Below, in pieces: positions 12,011 to 25,865 of a stretch of DNA of 64,000 nt. The DNA lies in NCBI RefSeq assembly GCF_003428645.1, contig NZ_QVQH01000001.1, positions 310,001 through 374,000 on the forward strand, read 5' to 3'. Numbering within the stretch: position 1 is the first letter of the stretch; each line of letters begins with the position of its first letter. Made by a program: the position numbers and the translations under genes. The notes under the pieces are model-generated. The model ran no database searches. It was given only the letters and a program-made list of their open reading frames with translations, and was not told the origin of the DNA. The DNA is from Geodermatophilus marinus (GTDB lineage Bacteria; Actinomycetota; Actinomycetes; Mycobacteriales; Geodermatophilaceae).

Positions 12011-12046
12011 CGCCGGCCGGTCCGTCGGGCGACGGACCGGCCGGCG
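12011..12046 (+). other. Strong hairpin between rpoB and rpoC
   Basis: A perfect 17-bp inverted repeat: CGCCGGCCGGTCCGTCG (12011-12027) pairs with 12030-12046. It starts 6 nt after the rpoB stop. rpoC lacks a clear separate promoter, so this is more likely an mRNA processing, stabilising or attenuating structure than a full terminator. Confidence 0.7.
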
Positions 12047-12102
12047 TCCCCAGCCAAACGACTAGAAGTGCAGTAACGAGCCCCGGGAAAGGGGTCCACT
12101 CA

Positions 12103-16008
<3,906 letters not shown>

Positions 16009-16076
16009 GAAAGGACCCTCGTCAGGGTCCCGCGCCTCGCACGCCCGGCGCGGGACCCTGACGAGGGCCGCTCCAG
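16009..16076 (+). repeat. Dispersed 3'-end palindrome, copy after rpoC
   Basis: Three nt after the TGA stop, AAGGACCCTC opens a near-perfect 23-bp hairpin: 16014-16036 pairs with 16047-16069 with a 10-nt CTCGCACG-type loop. The tail is GCCGCTCCAGCGGGTCACC. It is the most symmetric copy in the window. Confidence 0.85.
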
Positions 16077-16085
16077 CGGGTCACC

Positions 16086-16118
16086 AGGGCCCCGCAGGTC
16101 ATCGACCTGCGGGGCCCT
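16086..16118 (+). terminator. Intrinsic terminator of rpoBC
   Basis: Perfect 15-bp stem AGGGCCCCGCAGGTC (16086-16100) with GACCTGCGGGGCCCT (16104-16118), a 3-nt loop, followed by TCCGCGTTT. Confidence 0.9.
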
Positions 16119-16149
16119 TCCGCGTTTCACGGCGTGACGAAACCCGCCG

Positions 16150-16190
16150 GTGATCATGGGGTTGTCGCCGAGCGACAACTCCATGATCAC
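16150..16190 (-). terminator. Terminator of the luciferase-like monooxygenase gene
   Basis: GTGATCATGGGGTTGTCG (16150-16167) pairs with 16173-16190 over 18 bp with one mismatch and a 5-nt loop. It starts 6 nt after the minus-strand stop and may also act on the plus strand. Confidence 0.75.
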
Positions 16191-16196
16191 GAGAGG

Positions 16197-17240
16197 TCAG
16201 GCGTCGGCGATGCGGCGCATGGTCTCCACCGTGCGCAGCCGGCCCTCGGCGCTGTCGTCGAGCGGCTGCAGCATGAGGGTTCCCACCCCGGCCTCCCGGA
16301 AGGCGGCCACCCGCTCCGCGACGTGCGACTCCGGCCCGATCAGCGAGGTGGCCTGCACCAGTTCGTCGGGCACCGCGGCGGCGGCCTCGTCCTTCCGGCC
16401 CTCGAGGTAGAGGTCCTGGACCGTGCGGGCCTCGTCCTCGTACCCGTACCGCCGGGCCAGGTCGTTGTAGAAGTTCTTGCCCCGGGCGCCCATGCCCCCG
16501 ATGTAGAGGGCCAGCGAGGGGCGCACCCGGTCCAGCAGCGACCCGGCGTCCTCGCCGATCGCCACGGGGACGCCCGTCACCACCTGCAGCTCCCCGAGGG
16601 ACGGGTCGCGCTTCGCCCGGCCGGCCGCCAGCGCCTCGCCCCACACCGACCCGGCCTTCTCCGGCACGAAGAAGATGGGCTCCCACGCCTCGGCGATCTC
16701 GGCGGCCAGCTCGACGTTCTTGGGACCGATGGCGGCCAGCAGCACCGGGATGCGGTCACGCACCGGGGTGTTGATCAGCTTCAGCGGCTTGCCCAGGCCC
16801 GTACCCTGCTCGGCCGGGAGCGGGACCCGGTACTTCGGCCCGTCGTGGACCAGGCGCTCGCGCCGCCACACCTGCCGGCAGATCTCGACGACCTCGCGGG
16901 TGCGCTGCAGCGGGGCGTCGTAGGGGACGCCGTGCCAGCCCTCGATGACCTGCGGCCCGGAGGCGCCCAGGCCCAGGGTGAACCGCCCGTCGGACACGAA
17001 GTCCAGCCCCGCGGCGGTCATGGCGGTCAGGGCCGGCGTCCGGCTGTAGATCGGGAAGATGCCGCTCATCAGCTCCACCCGCTCGGTGACCGCGGCCAGG
17101 TAGCCCAGCTGGCTCACCGCGTCGAAGGTGTAGACCTCCGCCACCATCGCGAGGTCGAGCCCGGCGGACTCGAGGTCGCGGATCTCCGCGGCGGTCTGGC
17201 GGAACCCGCCGCTGTAGCTGGCCTGGATGCCGATGCGCAC
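16197..17240 (-). CDS. LLM-class, probably F420-dependent, oxidoreductase
   Basis: A 347-residue TIM-barrel protein of the luciferase-like monooxygenase class. Family features are the N-terminal strand RIGIQASYSG, the GRFTLGLGASGPQVIEGWHG segment, which binds the cofactor and is followed by Y, the LINTPVRDRIPVLLAAIGPKNVELAAEIAEAW strand-helix, and a C-terminal TLMLQPLDDS strand. Mycobacterial relatives use the deazaflavin F420; the substrate cannot be told. GTG at 17240 is preferred because GGGAG lies 5 nt before it; GTG at 17246 or 17267 is possible. It lies between rpoC and the str operon, on the opposite strand. Confidence 0.85.
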   Translation of the reverse strand: MRIGIQASYSGGFRQTAAEIRDLESAGLDLAMVAEVYTFDAVSQLGYLAAVTERVELMSGIFPIYSRTPALTAMTAAGLDFVSDGRFTLGLGASGPQVIEGWHGVPYDAPLQRTREVVEICRQVWRRERLVHDGPKYRVPLPAEQGTGLGKPLKLINTPVRDRIPVLLAAIGPKNVELAAEIAEAWEPIFFVPEKAGSVWGEALAAGRAKRDPSLGELQVVTGVPVAIGEDAGSLLDRVRPSLALYIGGMGARGKNFYNDLARRYGYEDEARTVQDLYLEGRKDEAAAAVPDELVQATSLIGPESHVAERVAAFREAGVGTLMLQPLDDSAEGRLRTVETMRRIADA

Positions 17241-17318
17241 GTCCACTCCCGGGGTCGGCGGCGCCACCGTTGACGCCGGGCCGACCGTAGCGGCCGCGCC
17301 CGCGCGGGCTGCGCGGGC

Positions 17319-17549
17319 TCAGGCGGTGCGGGGCCCCAGCGCGCGGACCACGCCCACGACCTCGGTGACGACGCGGACCCCGTCCACGTCGCCGGGCACC
17401 CGGCTGGCCGCGCGCGGGTCCGCGAGGTCGACCTTCAGGACGTAGCCGGAGTCGCGGCGGGCCAGCCCCACGCCGACCACCTCCGGGTCCGCACCCAGCC
17501 GCGCGGCGAGGACGCTCTTGGCGGCACGGGCGGCGGCGCGGTCGGTCAT
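17319..17549 (-). CDS. Small orphan related to the N-terminal domain of the neighbouring peptidase
   Basis: A 76-residue protein, with an alternative ATG three codons upstream (17558). No named family is recognised with confidence. It has one compact alpha/beta pattern: a helix (DRAAARAAKSVLAARLG), a VVGVGLARRDSGYVLKVDL hairpin, and VDGVRVVTEVVGVVRALGP. The end resembles VDVRVIGAVRAL, residues 77-87 of the peptidase encoded at 18851-19837, so the two probably share this small domain. It could be a free-standing propeptide, an inhibitor or a decayed gene copy; nothing in the sequence decides. It lies downstream of the tandem array in the direction of transcription, and only 38 nt separate its start from the array. 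Confidence 0.55.
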   Translation of the reverse strand: MTDRAAARAAKSVLAARLGADPEVVGVGLARRDSGYVLKVDLADPRAASRVPGDVDGVRVVTEVVGVVRALGPRTA

Positions 17550-17587
17550 GGCGACCATGGTGCCCTGTCGAGCGGCCGGAGGACAGT

Positions 17588-18848
17588 AGAAGGACCCCCT
17601 CGCCCCCCACGCCTCGCTGCGCTCGCCGCGGGCCCCTGCGAGGGGGCCGTCCCTCCTGCTCGCCCCCCACGCCTCGCTGCGCTCGCCGCGGGCCCCTGCG
17701 AGGGGGCCGTCCCTCCTGCTCGCCCCCCACGCCTCGCTGCGCTCGCCGCGGGCCCCTGCGAGGGGGCCGTCCCTCCTGCTCGCCCCCCACGCCTCGCTGC
17801 GCTCGCCGCGGGCCCCTGCGAGGGGGCCGTCCCTCCTGCTCGCCCCCCACGCCTCGCTGCGCTCGCCGCGGGCCCCTGCGAGGGGGCCGTCCCTCCTGCT
17901 CGCCCCCCACGCCTCGCTGCGCTCGCCGCGGGCCCCTGCGAGGGGGCCGCCCCTCCTGCTCGCCCCGCACGCCTCGCTGCGCTCGCCGCGGGCCCCTGCG
18001 AGGGGGCCGCCCCTCCTGCTCGCCCCGCACGCCTCGCTGCGCTCGCCGCGGGCCCCTGCGAGGGGGCCGCCCCTCCTGCTCGCCCCGCACGCCTCGCTGC
18101 GCTCGCCGCGGGCCCCTGCGAGGGGGCCGCCCCTCCTGCTCGCCCCGCACGCCTCGCTGCGCTCGCCGCGGGCCCCTGCGAGGGGGCCGCCCCTCCTGCT
18201 CGCCCCGCACGCCTCGCTGCGCTCGCCGCGGGCCCCTGCGCGGGGGCCGCCCCTCCTGCTCGCCCCGCACGCCTCGCTGCGCTCGCCGCGGGCCCCTGCG
18301 AGGGGGCCGCCCCTCCTGCTCGCCCCGCACGCCTCGCTGCGCTCGCCGCGGGCCCCTGCGCGGGGGCCGCCCCTCCTGCTCGCCCCGCACGCCTCGCTGC
18401 GCTCGCCGCGGGCCCCTGCGAGGGGGCCGCCCCTCCTGCTCGCCCCGCACGCCTCGCTGCGCTCGCCGCGGGCCCCTGCGCGGGGGCCGCCCCTCCTGCT
18501 CGCCCCGCACGCCTCGCTGCGCTCGCCGCGGGCCCCTGCGAGGGGGCCGCCCCTCCTGCTCGCCCCGCACGCCTCGCTGCGCTCGCCGCGGGCCCCTGCG
18601 CGGGGGCCGCCCCTCCTGCTCGCCCCGCACGCCTCGCTGCGCTCGCCGCGGGCCCCTGCGAGGGGGCCGCCCCTCCTGCTCGCCCCGCACGCCTCGCTGC
18701 GCTCGCCGCGGGCCCCTGCGCGGGGGCCGCCCCTCCTGCTCGCCCCGCACGCCTCGCTGCGCTCGCCGCGGGCCCCTGCGCGGGGGCCGCCCCTCCTGCT
18801 CGCCCCGCACGCCTCGCTGCGCTCGCCGCGGGCCCCTGCGCGGGGCTG
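17588..18848. repeat. 21-copy tandem array of a 60-bp palindromic unit
   Basis: Twenty-one cores with an exact 60-bp period occupy about 1.26 kb. The first copy (17588-17654) is a whole dispersed element: AGAAGGACCCCCTCG, then CGCCTCGCTGCGCTCG, then CGAGGGGGCCGTCC. In later units the left end is replaced by the junction CCGTCCCTCCTGCTCG. Units differ at only three places: cores 1-6 read CGCCCCCCAC and 7-21 CGCCCCGCAC; the junction changes from CCGTCC to CCGCCC at the same point; and the base starting each GGGGGCC run is A or C. That last base alternates A,C from 18181 to 18721 and then is C three times. The array fills the space between the peptidase stop and the small orphan gene. Confidence 0.97.
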
Positions 18849-18850
18849 CT

Positions 18851-19837
18851 TCAGGAGCCGATCCACTCCAGGGCCAGCACGTCCAGGACGGTCACCAGCG
18901 GGTTGGCGTAGGTGACCCCGCCGCCGGTGCTGCCCCCGAGCTCGCTGCCGGCGAAGAGCAGCCCGAGGGGGGCGCGGTCGCTGCTCCGCCAGATCACCGA
19001 CCCGCTGTCCCCGCCGGCGCTGAAGGCCCCCGCGAGGCCCTCGACCTCCACCTGGTCGTCGAAGGTGTGCACCACCCCGTCGTACTGGACCGCGACGCCG
19101 TCGACCTCCACCGCGGTGACCCGCCCCCGCGTGTGACCGGTGGTCCGGCCGACCTTCTCCACGACCTCGTCCGGGTCGATCTCCTCCACCGGCACGGCCA
19201 GGGCCCCCAGCGGGCCGCCGGGCAGCCGCCCGGGCTCGGCGGGCACCTCCGGGTCCAGGACGGCGACGGCGGCGTCGACCAGGTTGACCCCGCCGTGGGC
19301 GTGGAACCGCTCGAAGGCGGCCAGGGTCGCGACGCGGTCGGCGTCCACGCCGCGGTCGGCCGGCCCCGGCTGCAGCACCGGGTCACCGACCCGGCCGGCG
19401 TCGGTGGCGGCGAGCACGTGGTTGTTCGACAGCATCGCCAGCCGGCCGGCGGCGTGCACGAACCCGCCCAGCGTCCCCGCGCTGACCCCGGCGTGGCCCA
19501 CGGACACCCCCGGGTGCAGCGGCCGGACCCGGCGCTGCAGGTCCCCGGGCGCGGGGGAGGGGATCGTGGGCGAGGGCAGTGCGCGGACCGCGCCGATCAC
19601 CCGGACGTCGACCTCGCCGAGGACGGCGTCGTCCAGGCCGGCCAGCAGGATGTCGGCGTCCTCCTTGCTGGCCAGCCGGATGGCCAGGTGGGCCTGCTGC
19701 GGGCCGACGGGGGCCAGGCCGAGCGCAGGCCGCGCCCAGCGGGTCCCACCGAGCCCGCTGGCCGTCACCGGGCCGACCGACTCGGCCAGCCGCGTCTCCA
19801 GATGGGCCTTGAGCTCGCGGGCGAGGTCGACGTGCAC
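18851..19837 (-). CDS. Trypsin-fold serine peptidase-like protein with N-terminal accessory domain
   Basis: A 328-residue protein with a chymotrypsin-like catalytic set: H140 in MLSNNHVLA, D188 in NLVDAAVAVLD and S278 in SAGGDSGSVIW, each at the expected spacing. VGRTTGHTRGRV and GLLFAGSELGG flank the specificity region. The first 90 residues form a separate small alpha/beta domain ending VRVIGAVRALPSP. No signal peptide or membrane helix is visible, so the enzyme is probably cytoplasmic or leaves by another route. The GTG at 19837 is chosen because GGAGG precedes it by 6 nt; an upstream ATG at 19981 would add a low-complexity extension. The stop is only 2 nt from the tandem array. Confidence 0.8.
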   Translation of the reverse strand: MHVDLARELKAHLETRLAESVGPVTASGLGGTRWARPALGLAPVGPQQAHLAIRLASKEDADILLAGLDDAVLGEVDVRVIGAVRALPSPTIPSPAPGDLQRRVRPLHPGVSVGHAGVSAGTLGGFVHAAGRLAMLSNNHVLAATDAGRVGDPVLQPGPADRGVDADRVATLAAFERFHAHGGVNLVDAAVAVLDPEVPAEPGRLPGGPLGALAVPVEEIDPDEVVEKVGRTTGHTRGRVTAVEVDGVAVQYDGVVHTFDDQVEVEGLAGAFSAGGDSGSVIWRSSDRAPLGLLFAGSELGGSTGGGVTYANPLVTVLDVLALEWIGS

Positions 19838-20094
19838 GGGTGCCTCCGGTGGCGGTGGGTGGGCGTCCTGCCACCGACCGTAGGGCGAGGTACTGACAGT
19901 CGCGCGACGGCCGCCGGGCCGGGCCGGGGTCCCGGCCCGGGGGGATGTGGCGGGTATGGTCGCCGCACCCCGCCCGGCCACCCCGCCGGGTCGGCCGCCG
20001 CGCTCGGGAACAACCCGCGTGCGGGACGGGTTGACCCGGACGTGCCCGCGCGGACACGGCTGATCAGTGCCCGCCGGGTGTGCCGGACCCCGCT
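19838..20094. other. Divergent intergenic region, no gene seen
   Basis: About 250 bp between the peptidase start and the rpsL promoter. It contains short GC-rich inverted repeats and a TTGACC at 20031-20036 without a matching -10 box. I see no convincing open frame with a start site. Confidence 0.5.
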
Positions 20095-20123
20095 TTGACC
20101 GTGTTCCGGCACGCGGGTATCGT
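20095..20123 (+). promoter_or_regulatory. Promoter of the rpsL-rpsG-fusA-tuf operon
   Basis: TTGACC (20095-20100), a 17-nt spacer and TATCGT (20118-20123). A leader of about 250 nt without an evident gene follows up to rpsL. This is among the best matches to the housekeeping promoter in the window. Confidence 0.75.
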
Positions 20124-20381
20124 GGTCAGCCGTGCCCAGGGTGCCCTGGGCCTGCTCCCGTTCGCGGTGCGCCTGCCAGCAGGTGGTGGCGCCGAGTCGC
20201 GGGGGGCGACCGATCCGGTTCGAATCACCGGCCGGTCCTGGGGAAGGCGACACGCCCGACCGCGGGGGCCGGTGGTGGACCACGGCCGGGACCGGGTACA
20301 GCCCCGGGCAGGACCGGCACCCGGCACGACAGAGCACCGTCCACAGCACGACCCAGCGCAGGTAGGAGATCCAGGCCACCC

Positions 20382-20756
20382 ATGCCCACGATCAACCAGC
20401 TGGTCCGCAAGGGCCGCGAGGACAAGGTCGAGAAGACCAAGACCCCGGCGCTGAAGGGCTCCCCTCAGCGTCGTGGGGTGTGCACCCGCGTGTACACGAC
20501 GACGCCGAAGAAGCCGAACTCGGCGCTGCGCAAGGTCGCTCGCGTCCGCCTCACCAGTGGCATCGAGGTGACCGCCTACATCCCGGGCGTCGGCCACAAC
20601 CTGCAGGAGCACTCGATGGTGCTCGTGCGCGGCGGCCGGGTGAAGGACCTCCCGGGCGTGCGCTACAAGATCATCCGCGGCTCGCTGGACACCCAGGGCG
20701 TCCGCAACCGCAAGCAGGCTCGCAGCCGGTACGGCGCGAAGAAGGAGAAGAGCTGA
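20382..20756 (+). CDS. rpsL: 30S ribosomal protein S12
   Basis: A 124-residue S12 of standard length, opening [11 protein letters not shown]. It takes part in decoding at the A site. The loop [14 protein letters not shown] keeps the lysine altered in streptomycin-resistant mutants, and [11 protein letters not shown], where the second resistance lysine region follows after the usual residues, is also wild type. The ATG is preceded by GTAGGAGATCC. rpsG follows after 1 nt. Confidence 0.97.
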   Translation: MPTINQLVRKGREDKVEKTKTPALKGSPQRRGVCTRVYTTTPKKPNSALRKVARVRLTSGIEVTAYIPGVGHNLQEHSMVLVRGGRVKDLPGVRYKIIRGSLDTQGVRNRKQARSRYGAKKEKS

Positions 20757-20757
20757 C

Positions 20758-21228
20758 ATGCCGCGCAAGGGCCCCGCGCCGCGCCGTCCGCTGGTCGCCG
20801 ACCCGGTCTACCAGTCGCCGCTGGTCACCCAGCTGGTGAACAAGGTCCTGGTCGACGGCAAGCGCTCGGTCGCCGAGTCGATCGTCTACGGCGCCCTCGA
20901 GGGCTGTCGCGCCAAGACCGACACCGACCCGGTGGTGACGCTCAAGCGCGCGCTGGACAACGTCAAGCCGGCGCTCGAGGTCCGCAGCCGCCGCGTCGGT
21001 GGTGCGACCTACCAGGTGCCCGTCGAGGTCCGCGCCTCGCGCAGCACCACGCTGGGTCTGCGCTGGCTGATCCAGTACAGCCGCGCCCGCCGCGAGAAGA
21101 CGATGACCGAGCGGCTGATGAACGAGCTGCTCGACGCGAGCAACGGTCTGGGAGCCGCGGTGAAGCGCCGCGAGGACACCCACAAGATGGCCGAGTCGAA
21201 CAAGGCCTTCGCGCACTACCGCTGGTGA
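20758..21228 (+). CDS. rpsG: 30S ribosomal protein S7
   Basis: A 156-residue S7, the standard length. [20 protein letters not shown] and the C-terminal NKAFAHYRW are family hallmarks. S7 nucleates folding of the 16S rRNA 3' major domain and touches E-site tRNA. The start is 1 nt after the rpsL stop, with GAAGGAGAAGAG as binding site inside rpsL. About 100 nt separate it from fusA. Confidence 0.97.
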   Translation: MPRKGPAPRRPLVADPVYQSPLVTQLVNKVLVDGKRSVAESIVYGALEGCRAKTDTDPVVTLKRALDNVKPALEVRSRRVGGATYQVPVEVRASRSTTLGLRWLIQYSRARREKTMTERLMNELLDASNGLGAAVKRREDTHKMAESNKAFAHYRW

Positions 21229-21328
21229 GGCGCGTCCACCAGCGCCCGCCGTCGGCGGGACCTCCGGGGCGCTCCTGGACGTCGACGCCCCGGCGCCCGC
21301 ACACGGACAACCCGCAAGAGGAGAAGTA

Positions 21329-23428
<2,100 letters not shown>

Positions 23429-23431
23429 CCT

Positions 23432-23457
23432 GCCGGGCGGGGGCGACCCCGCCCGGC
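23432..23457 (+). terminator. fusA-tuf intergenic hairpin
   Basis: GCCGGGCGGGG (23432-23442) pairs with CCCCGCCCGGC (23447-23457), loop GCGA. No U-tract follows. It may attenuate read-through so that tuf, which needs much more product, relies on extra initiation or mRNA stability. Confidence 0.65.
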
Positions 23458-23519
23458 CCCACCCAGCAAGCCCACCCCAGAGTTCGCGCTCACTGCGACA
23501 CCACGAGGAGAGGAACCCA

Positions 23520-24713
23520 GTGGCCAAGGCCAAGTTCGAGCGGACCAAGCCGCACGTCAACATCGGCACCATCGGGCACATCGACCACGGGAAGACCACC
23601 CTGACCGCGGCGATCACCAAGGTGCTGCACGACAAGTACCCGGACCTCAACGAGGCGTCGGCCTTCGACCAGATCGACAAGGCGCCCGAGGAGAAGGCCC
23701 GCGGCATCACGATCTCGATCGCCCACGTCGAGTACCAGACCGAGAACCGGCACTACGCGCACGTCGACTGCCCCGGGCACGCCGACTACATCAAGAACAT
23801 GATCACCGGTGCGGCGCAGATGGACGGCGCCATCCTCGTGGTCGCCGCGACCGACGGCCCGATGCCGCAGACCAAGGAGCACGTGCTCCTGGCCCGCCAG
23901 GTCGGCGTCCCCTACATCGTCGTGGCGCTCAACAAGGCCGACATGGTCGACGACGAGGAGATCCTCGAGCTCGTCGAGCTGGAGGTCCGGGAGCTGCTCA
24001 GCGAGTACGAGTTCCCGGGTGACGACGTCCCCGTGGTCCGCGTCTCCGCGCTCAAGGCCCTCGAGGGCGACGCCGAGTGGGGCGACAAGCTGATGGAGCT
24101 CATGAACGCGGTCGACACCGCGATCCCCGAGCCGCAGCGCGAGGTCGACAAGCCCTTCCTCATGCCGGTCGAGGACGTCTTCACCATCACCGGCCGCGGC
24201 ACCGTCGTGACCGGTCGCGTGGAGCGCGGCGTCGTCAAGGTGAACGAGGAGGTCGAGATCGTCGGCATCCGCCCCTCGTCGACCAAGACCACCGTCACCG
24301 GCGTCGAGATGTTCCGCAAGCTGCTCGACCAGGGCCAGGCCGGTGACAACGTCGGCCTGCTGCTGCGCGGCATCAAGCGCGAGGACGTCGAGCGCGGCCA
24401 GGTCGTCGTGAAGCCGGGTTCGATCACCCCGCACACCAACTTCGAGGGTTCGGTCTACATCCTCTCGAAGGACGAGGGTGGCCGTCACACGCCCTTCTTC
24501 AACAACTACCGTCCGCAGTTCTACTTCCGGACCACGGACGTGACGGGCGTCGTGACCCTGCCCGCCGGCACCGAGATGGTCATGCCCGGCGACAACACCG
24601 AGATGACGGTCGAGCTCATCCAGCCGATCGCCATGGAGGAGGGCCTGCGGTTCGCCATCCGCGAGGGTGGTCGCACCGTCGGCGCCGGCCGCGTCACGAA
24701 GATCATCAAGTAA
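23520..24713 (+). CDS. tuf: Translation elongation factor Tu
   Basis: A 397-residue EF-Tu of normal length. The P-loop is GHIDHGKT (19-26), followed by DCPGHADY and NKADMVDD; domain II/III contain [17 protein letters not shown] and the C-terminal [14 protein letters not shown]. It delivers aminoacyl-tRNA to the A site. The start is GTG after GAGGAGAGGAA, and the stop is TAA, both fitting a very highly expressed gene. A perfect inverted repeat follows. Confidence 0.98.
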   Translation: MAKAKFERTKPHVNIGTIGHIDHGKTTLTAAITKVLHDKYPDLNEASAFDQIDKAPEEKARGITISIAHVEYQTENRHYAHVDCPGHADYIKNMITGAAQMDGAILVVAATDGPMPQTKEHVLLARQVGVPYIVVALNKADMVDDEEILELVELEVRELLSEYEFPGDDVPVVRVSALKALEGDAEWGDKLMELMNAVDTAIPEPQREVDKPFLMPVEDVFTITGRGTVVTGRVERGVVKVNEEVEIVGIRPSSTKTTVTGVEMFRKLLDQGQAGDNVGLLLRGIKREDVERGQVVVKPGSITPHTNFEGSVYILSKDEGGRHTPFFNNYRPQFYFRTTDVTGVVTLPAGTEMVMPGDNTEMTVELIQPIAMEEGLRFAIREGGRTVGAGRVTKIIK

Positions 24714-24721
24714 CACCCCGC

Positions 24722-24757
24722 GACGGGCGGTGGTCGTGCCCACGACCACCGCCCGTC
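24722..24757 (+). terminator. Terminator of the str operon
   Basis: GACGGGCGGTGGTCGTG (24722-24738) pairs perfectly with 24741-24757. It lies 8 nt after the tuf stop and is followed by CCCCGGG rather than a U-tract, as is common in high-GC genomes. Confidence 0.8.
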
Positions 24758-24883
24758 CCCCGGGTGGCCGTGCGCTGTGCGCACGAACACCCTCCCCGCT
24801 GGGGCCAGACCGGATGAGGTCTGCGACCACCCGGCGTTCCCCAGCTACGAACGAACACCGATCGGCAGGAGCAGAGAACAGCG

Positions 24884-25189
24884 ATGGCGGGACAGAAGAT
24901 CCGCATCCGGCTGAAGGCCTACGACCACGAGGCGATCGACGCCTCGGCGCGGCGCATCGTCGACACGGTGACCAAGACCGGTGCGCGCGTCGTCGGCCCG
25001 GTGCCGCTGCCGACGGAGAAGAACGTCTACTGCGTCATCCGGTCCCCGCACAAGTACAAGGACTCGCGGGAGCACTTCGAGATGCGCACCCACAAGCGGC
25101 TCATCGACATCCTCGACCCGACGCCGAAGACGGTCGACGCGCTCATGCGCATCGACCTGCCGGCCTCGGTCGACGTCAACATCCAGTAA
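24884..25189 (+). CDS. rpsJ: 30S ribosomal protein S10
   Basis: A 101-residue S10 (family length 100-105). [22 protein letters not shown]-like [14 protein letters not shown] and [19 protein letters not shown] are typical. S10 is both a head protein of the small subunit and NusE, a partner of NusB and NusG in antitermination. It opens the S10 operon rpsJ-rplC-rplD-rplW-rplB-rpsS-rplV-rpsC-rplP-rpmC-rpsQ. GGCAGGAGCAG lies before the ATG. No clear promoter motif could be fixed in the 170-nt gap. Confidence 0.97.
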   Translation: MAGQKIRIRLKAYDHEAIDASARRIVDTVTKTGARVVGPVPLPTEKNVYCVIRSPHKYKDSREHFEMRTHKRLIDILDPTPKTVDALMRIDLPASVDVNIQ

Positions 25190-25199
25190 GGGGGGAGTC

Positions 25200-25865
25200 A
25201 TGGCGAACACGTTCCGTGGTCTCCTCGGCGAGAAGCTGGGGATGACCCAGGTCTTCGACGAGAACAACCGCATCGTGCCGGTGACGGTCGTCAAGGCGGG
25301 CCCCTGCGTGGTCACCCAGGTCCGGACCCCCGAGGTCGACGGCTACTCCGCCGTCCAGCTCGGCTTCGGTGAGATCGACCCGCGCAAGGTGAACAAGCCC
25401 GAGGGCGGCCACTTCGCCAAGGCCGGGGTCACCCCCCGCCGCCACGTGGTGGAGCTGCGCACCCAGGACGCCTCGGACTACACGGTCGGCCAGGAGCTGA
25501 CCGCGGAGGTCTTCGACGGCGTCGCCAAGGTCGACGTCATCGGCACCAGCAAGGGCAAGGGCACCGCCGGTGTCATGAAGCGGCACGGCTTCCACGGCCT
25601 GGGTGCCGCGCACGGCACCCAGCGCAAGCACCGGTCGCCCGGCTCCATCGGCGGGGCCTCGACCCCCGGTCGCGTCTTCAAGGGCCTGCGCATGGCCGGC
25701 CGCATGGGCGCGGTCAAGACGACGACCCTCTCGCTGAACGTGCACAAGGTGGACGCCGAGCGCGGCCTGCTGCTCATCAAGGGCGCCATCCCCGGCCCCA
25801 AGGGCGGCGTCGTGCTCGTGCGCTCGGCCGTCAAGGGCGGCCCCGTGGGGAGTGACGACAAGTGA
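25200..25865 (+). CDS. rplC: 50S ribosomal protein L3
   Basis: A 221-residue L3. [14 protein letters not shown] opens the protein, and [26 protein letters not shown] is the extended loop that reaches the peptidyl-transferase centre. The ATG follows AAGGGGGGAG. It overlaps rplD by 4 bp. Confidence 0.97.
   Translation: MANTFRGLLGEKLGMTQVFDENNRIVPVTVVKAGPCVVTQVRTPEVDGYSAVQLGFGEIDPRKVNKPEGGHFAKAGVTPRRHVVELRTQDASDYTVGQELTAEVFDGVAKVDVIGTSKGKGTAGVMKRHGFHGLGAAHGTQRKHRSPGSIGGASTPGRVFKGLRMAGRMGAVKTTTLSLNVHKVDAERGLLLIKGAIPGPKGGVVLVRSAVKGGPVGSDDK

Noticed and set aside
16756-18810. A 684-codon minus-strand open frame over the array and the monooxygenase gene, with a 20-residue repeat
   Set aside because: It is a shadow: the array lacks stops in this frame by composition, and the rest runs out of frame through the monooxygenase gene.
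17588-18848. CRISPR array
   Set aside because: Units are directly adjacent without unique spacers, have an exact 60-bp period, and no cas genes are near.
20031-20036. A second TTGACC upstream of rpsL as promoter
   Set aside because: No -10 hexamer lies 16-19 nt downstream, while the TTGACC at 20095 has one.
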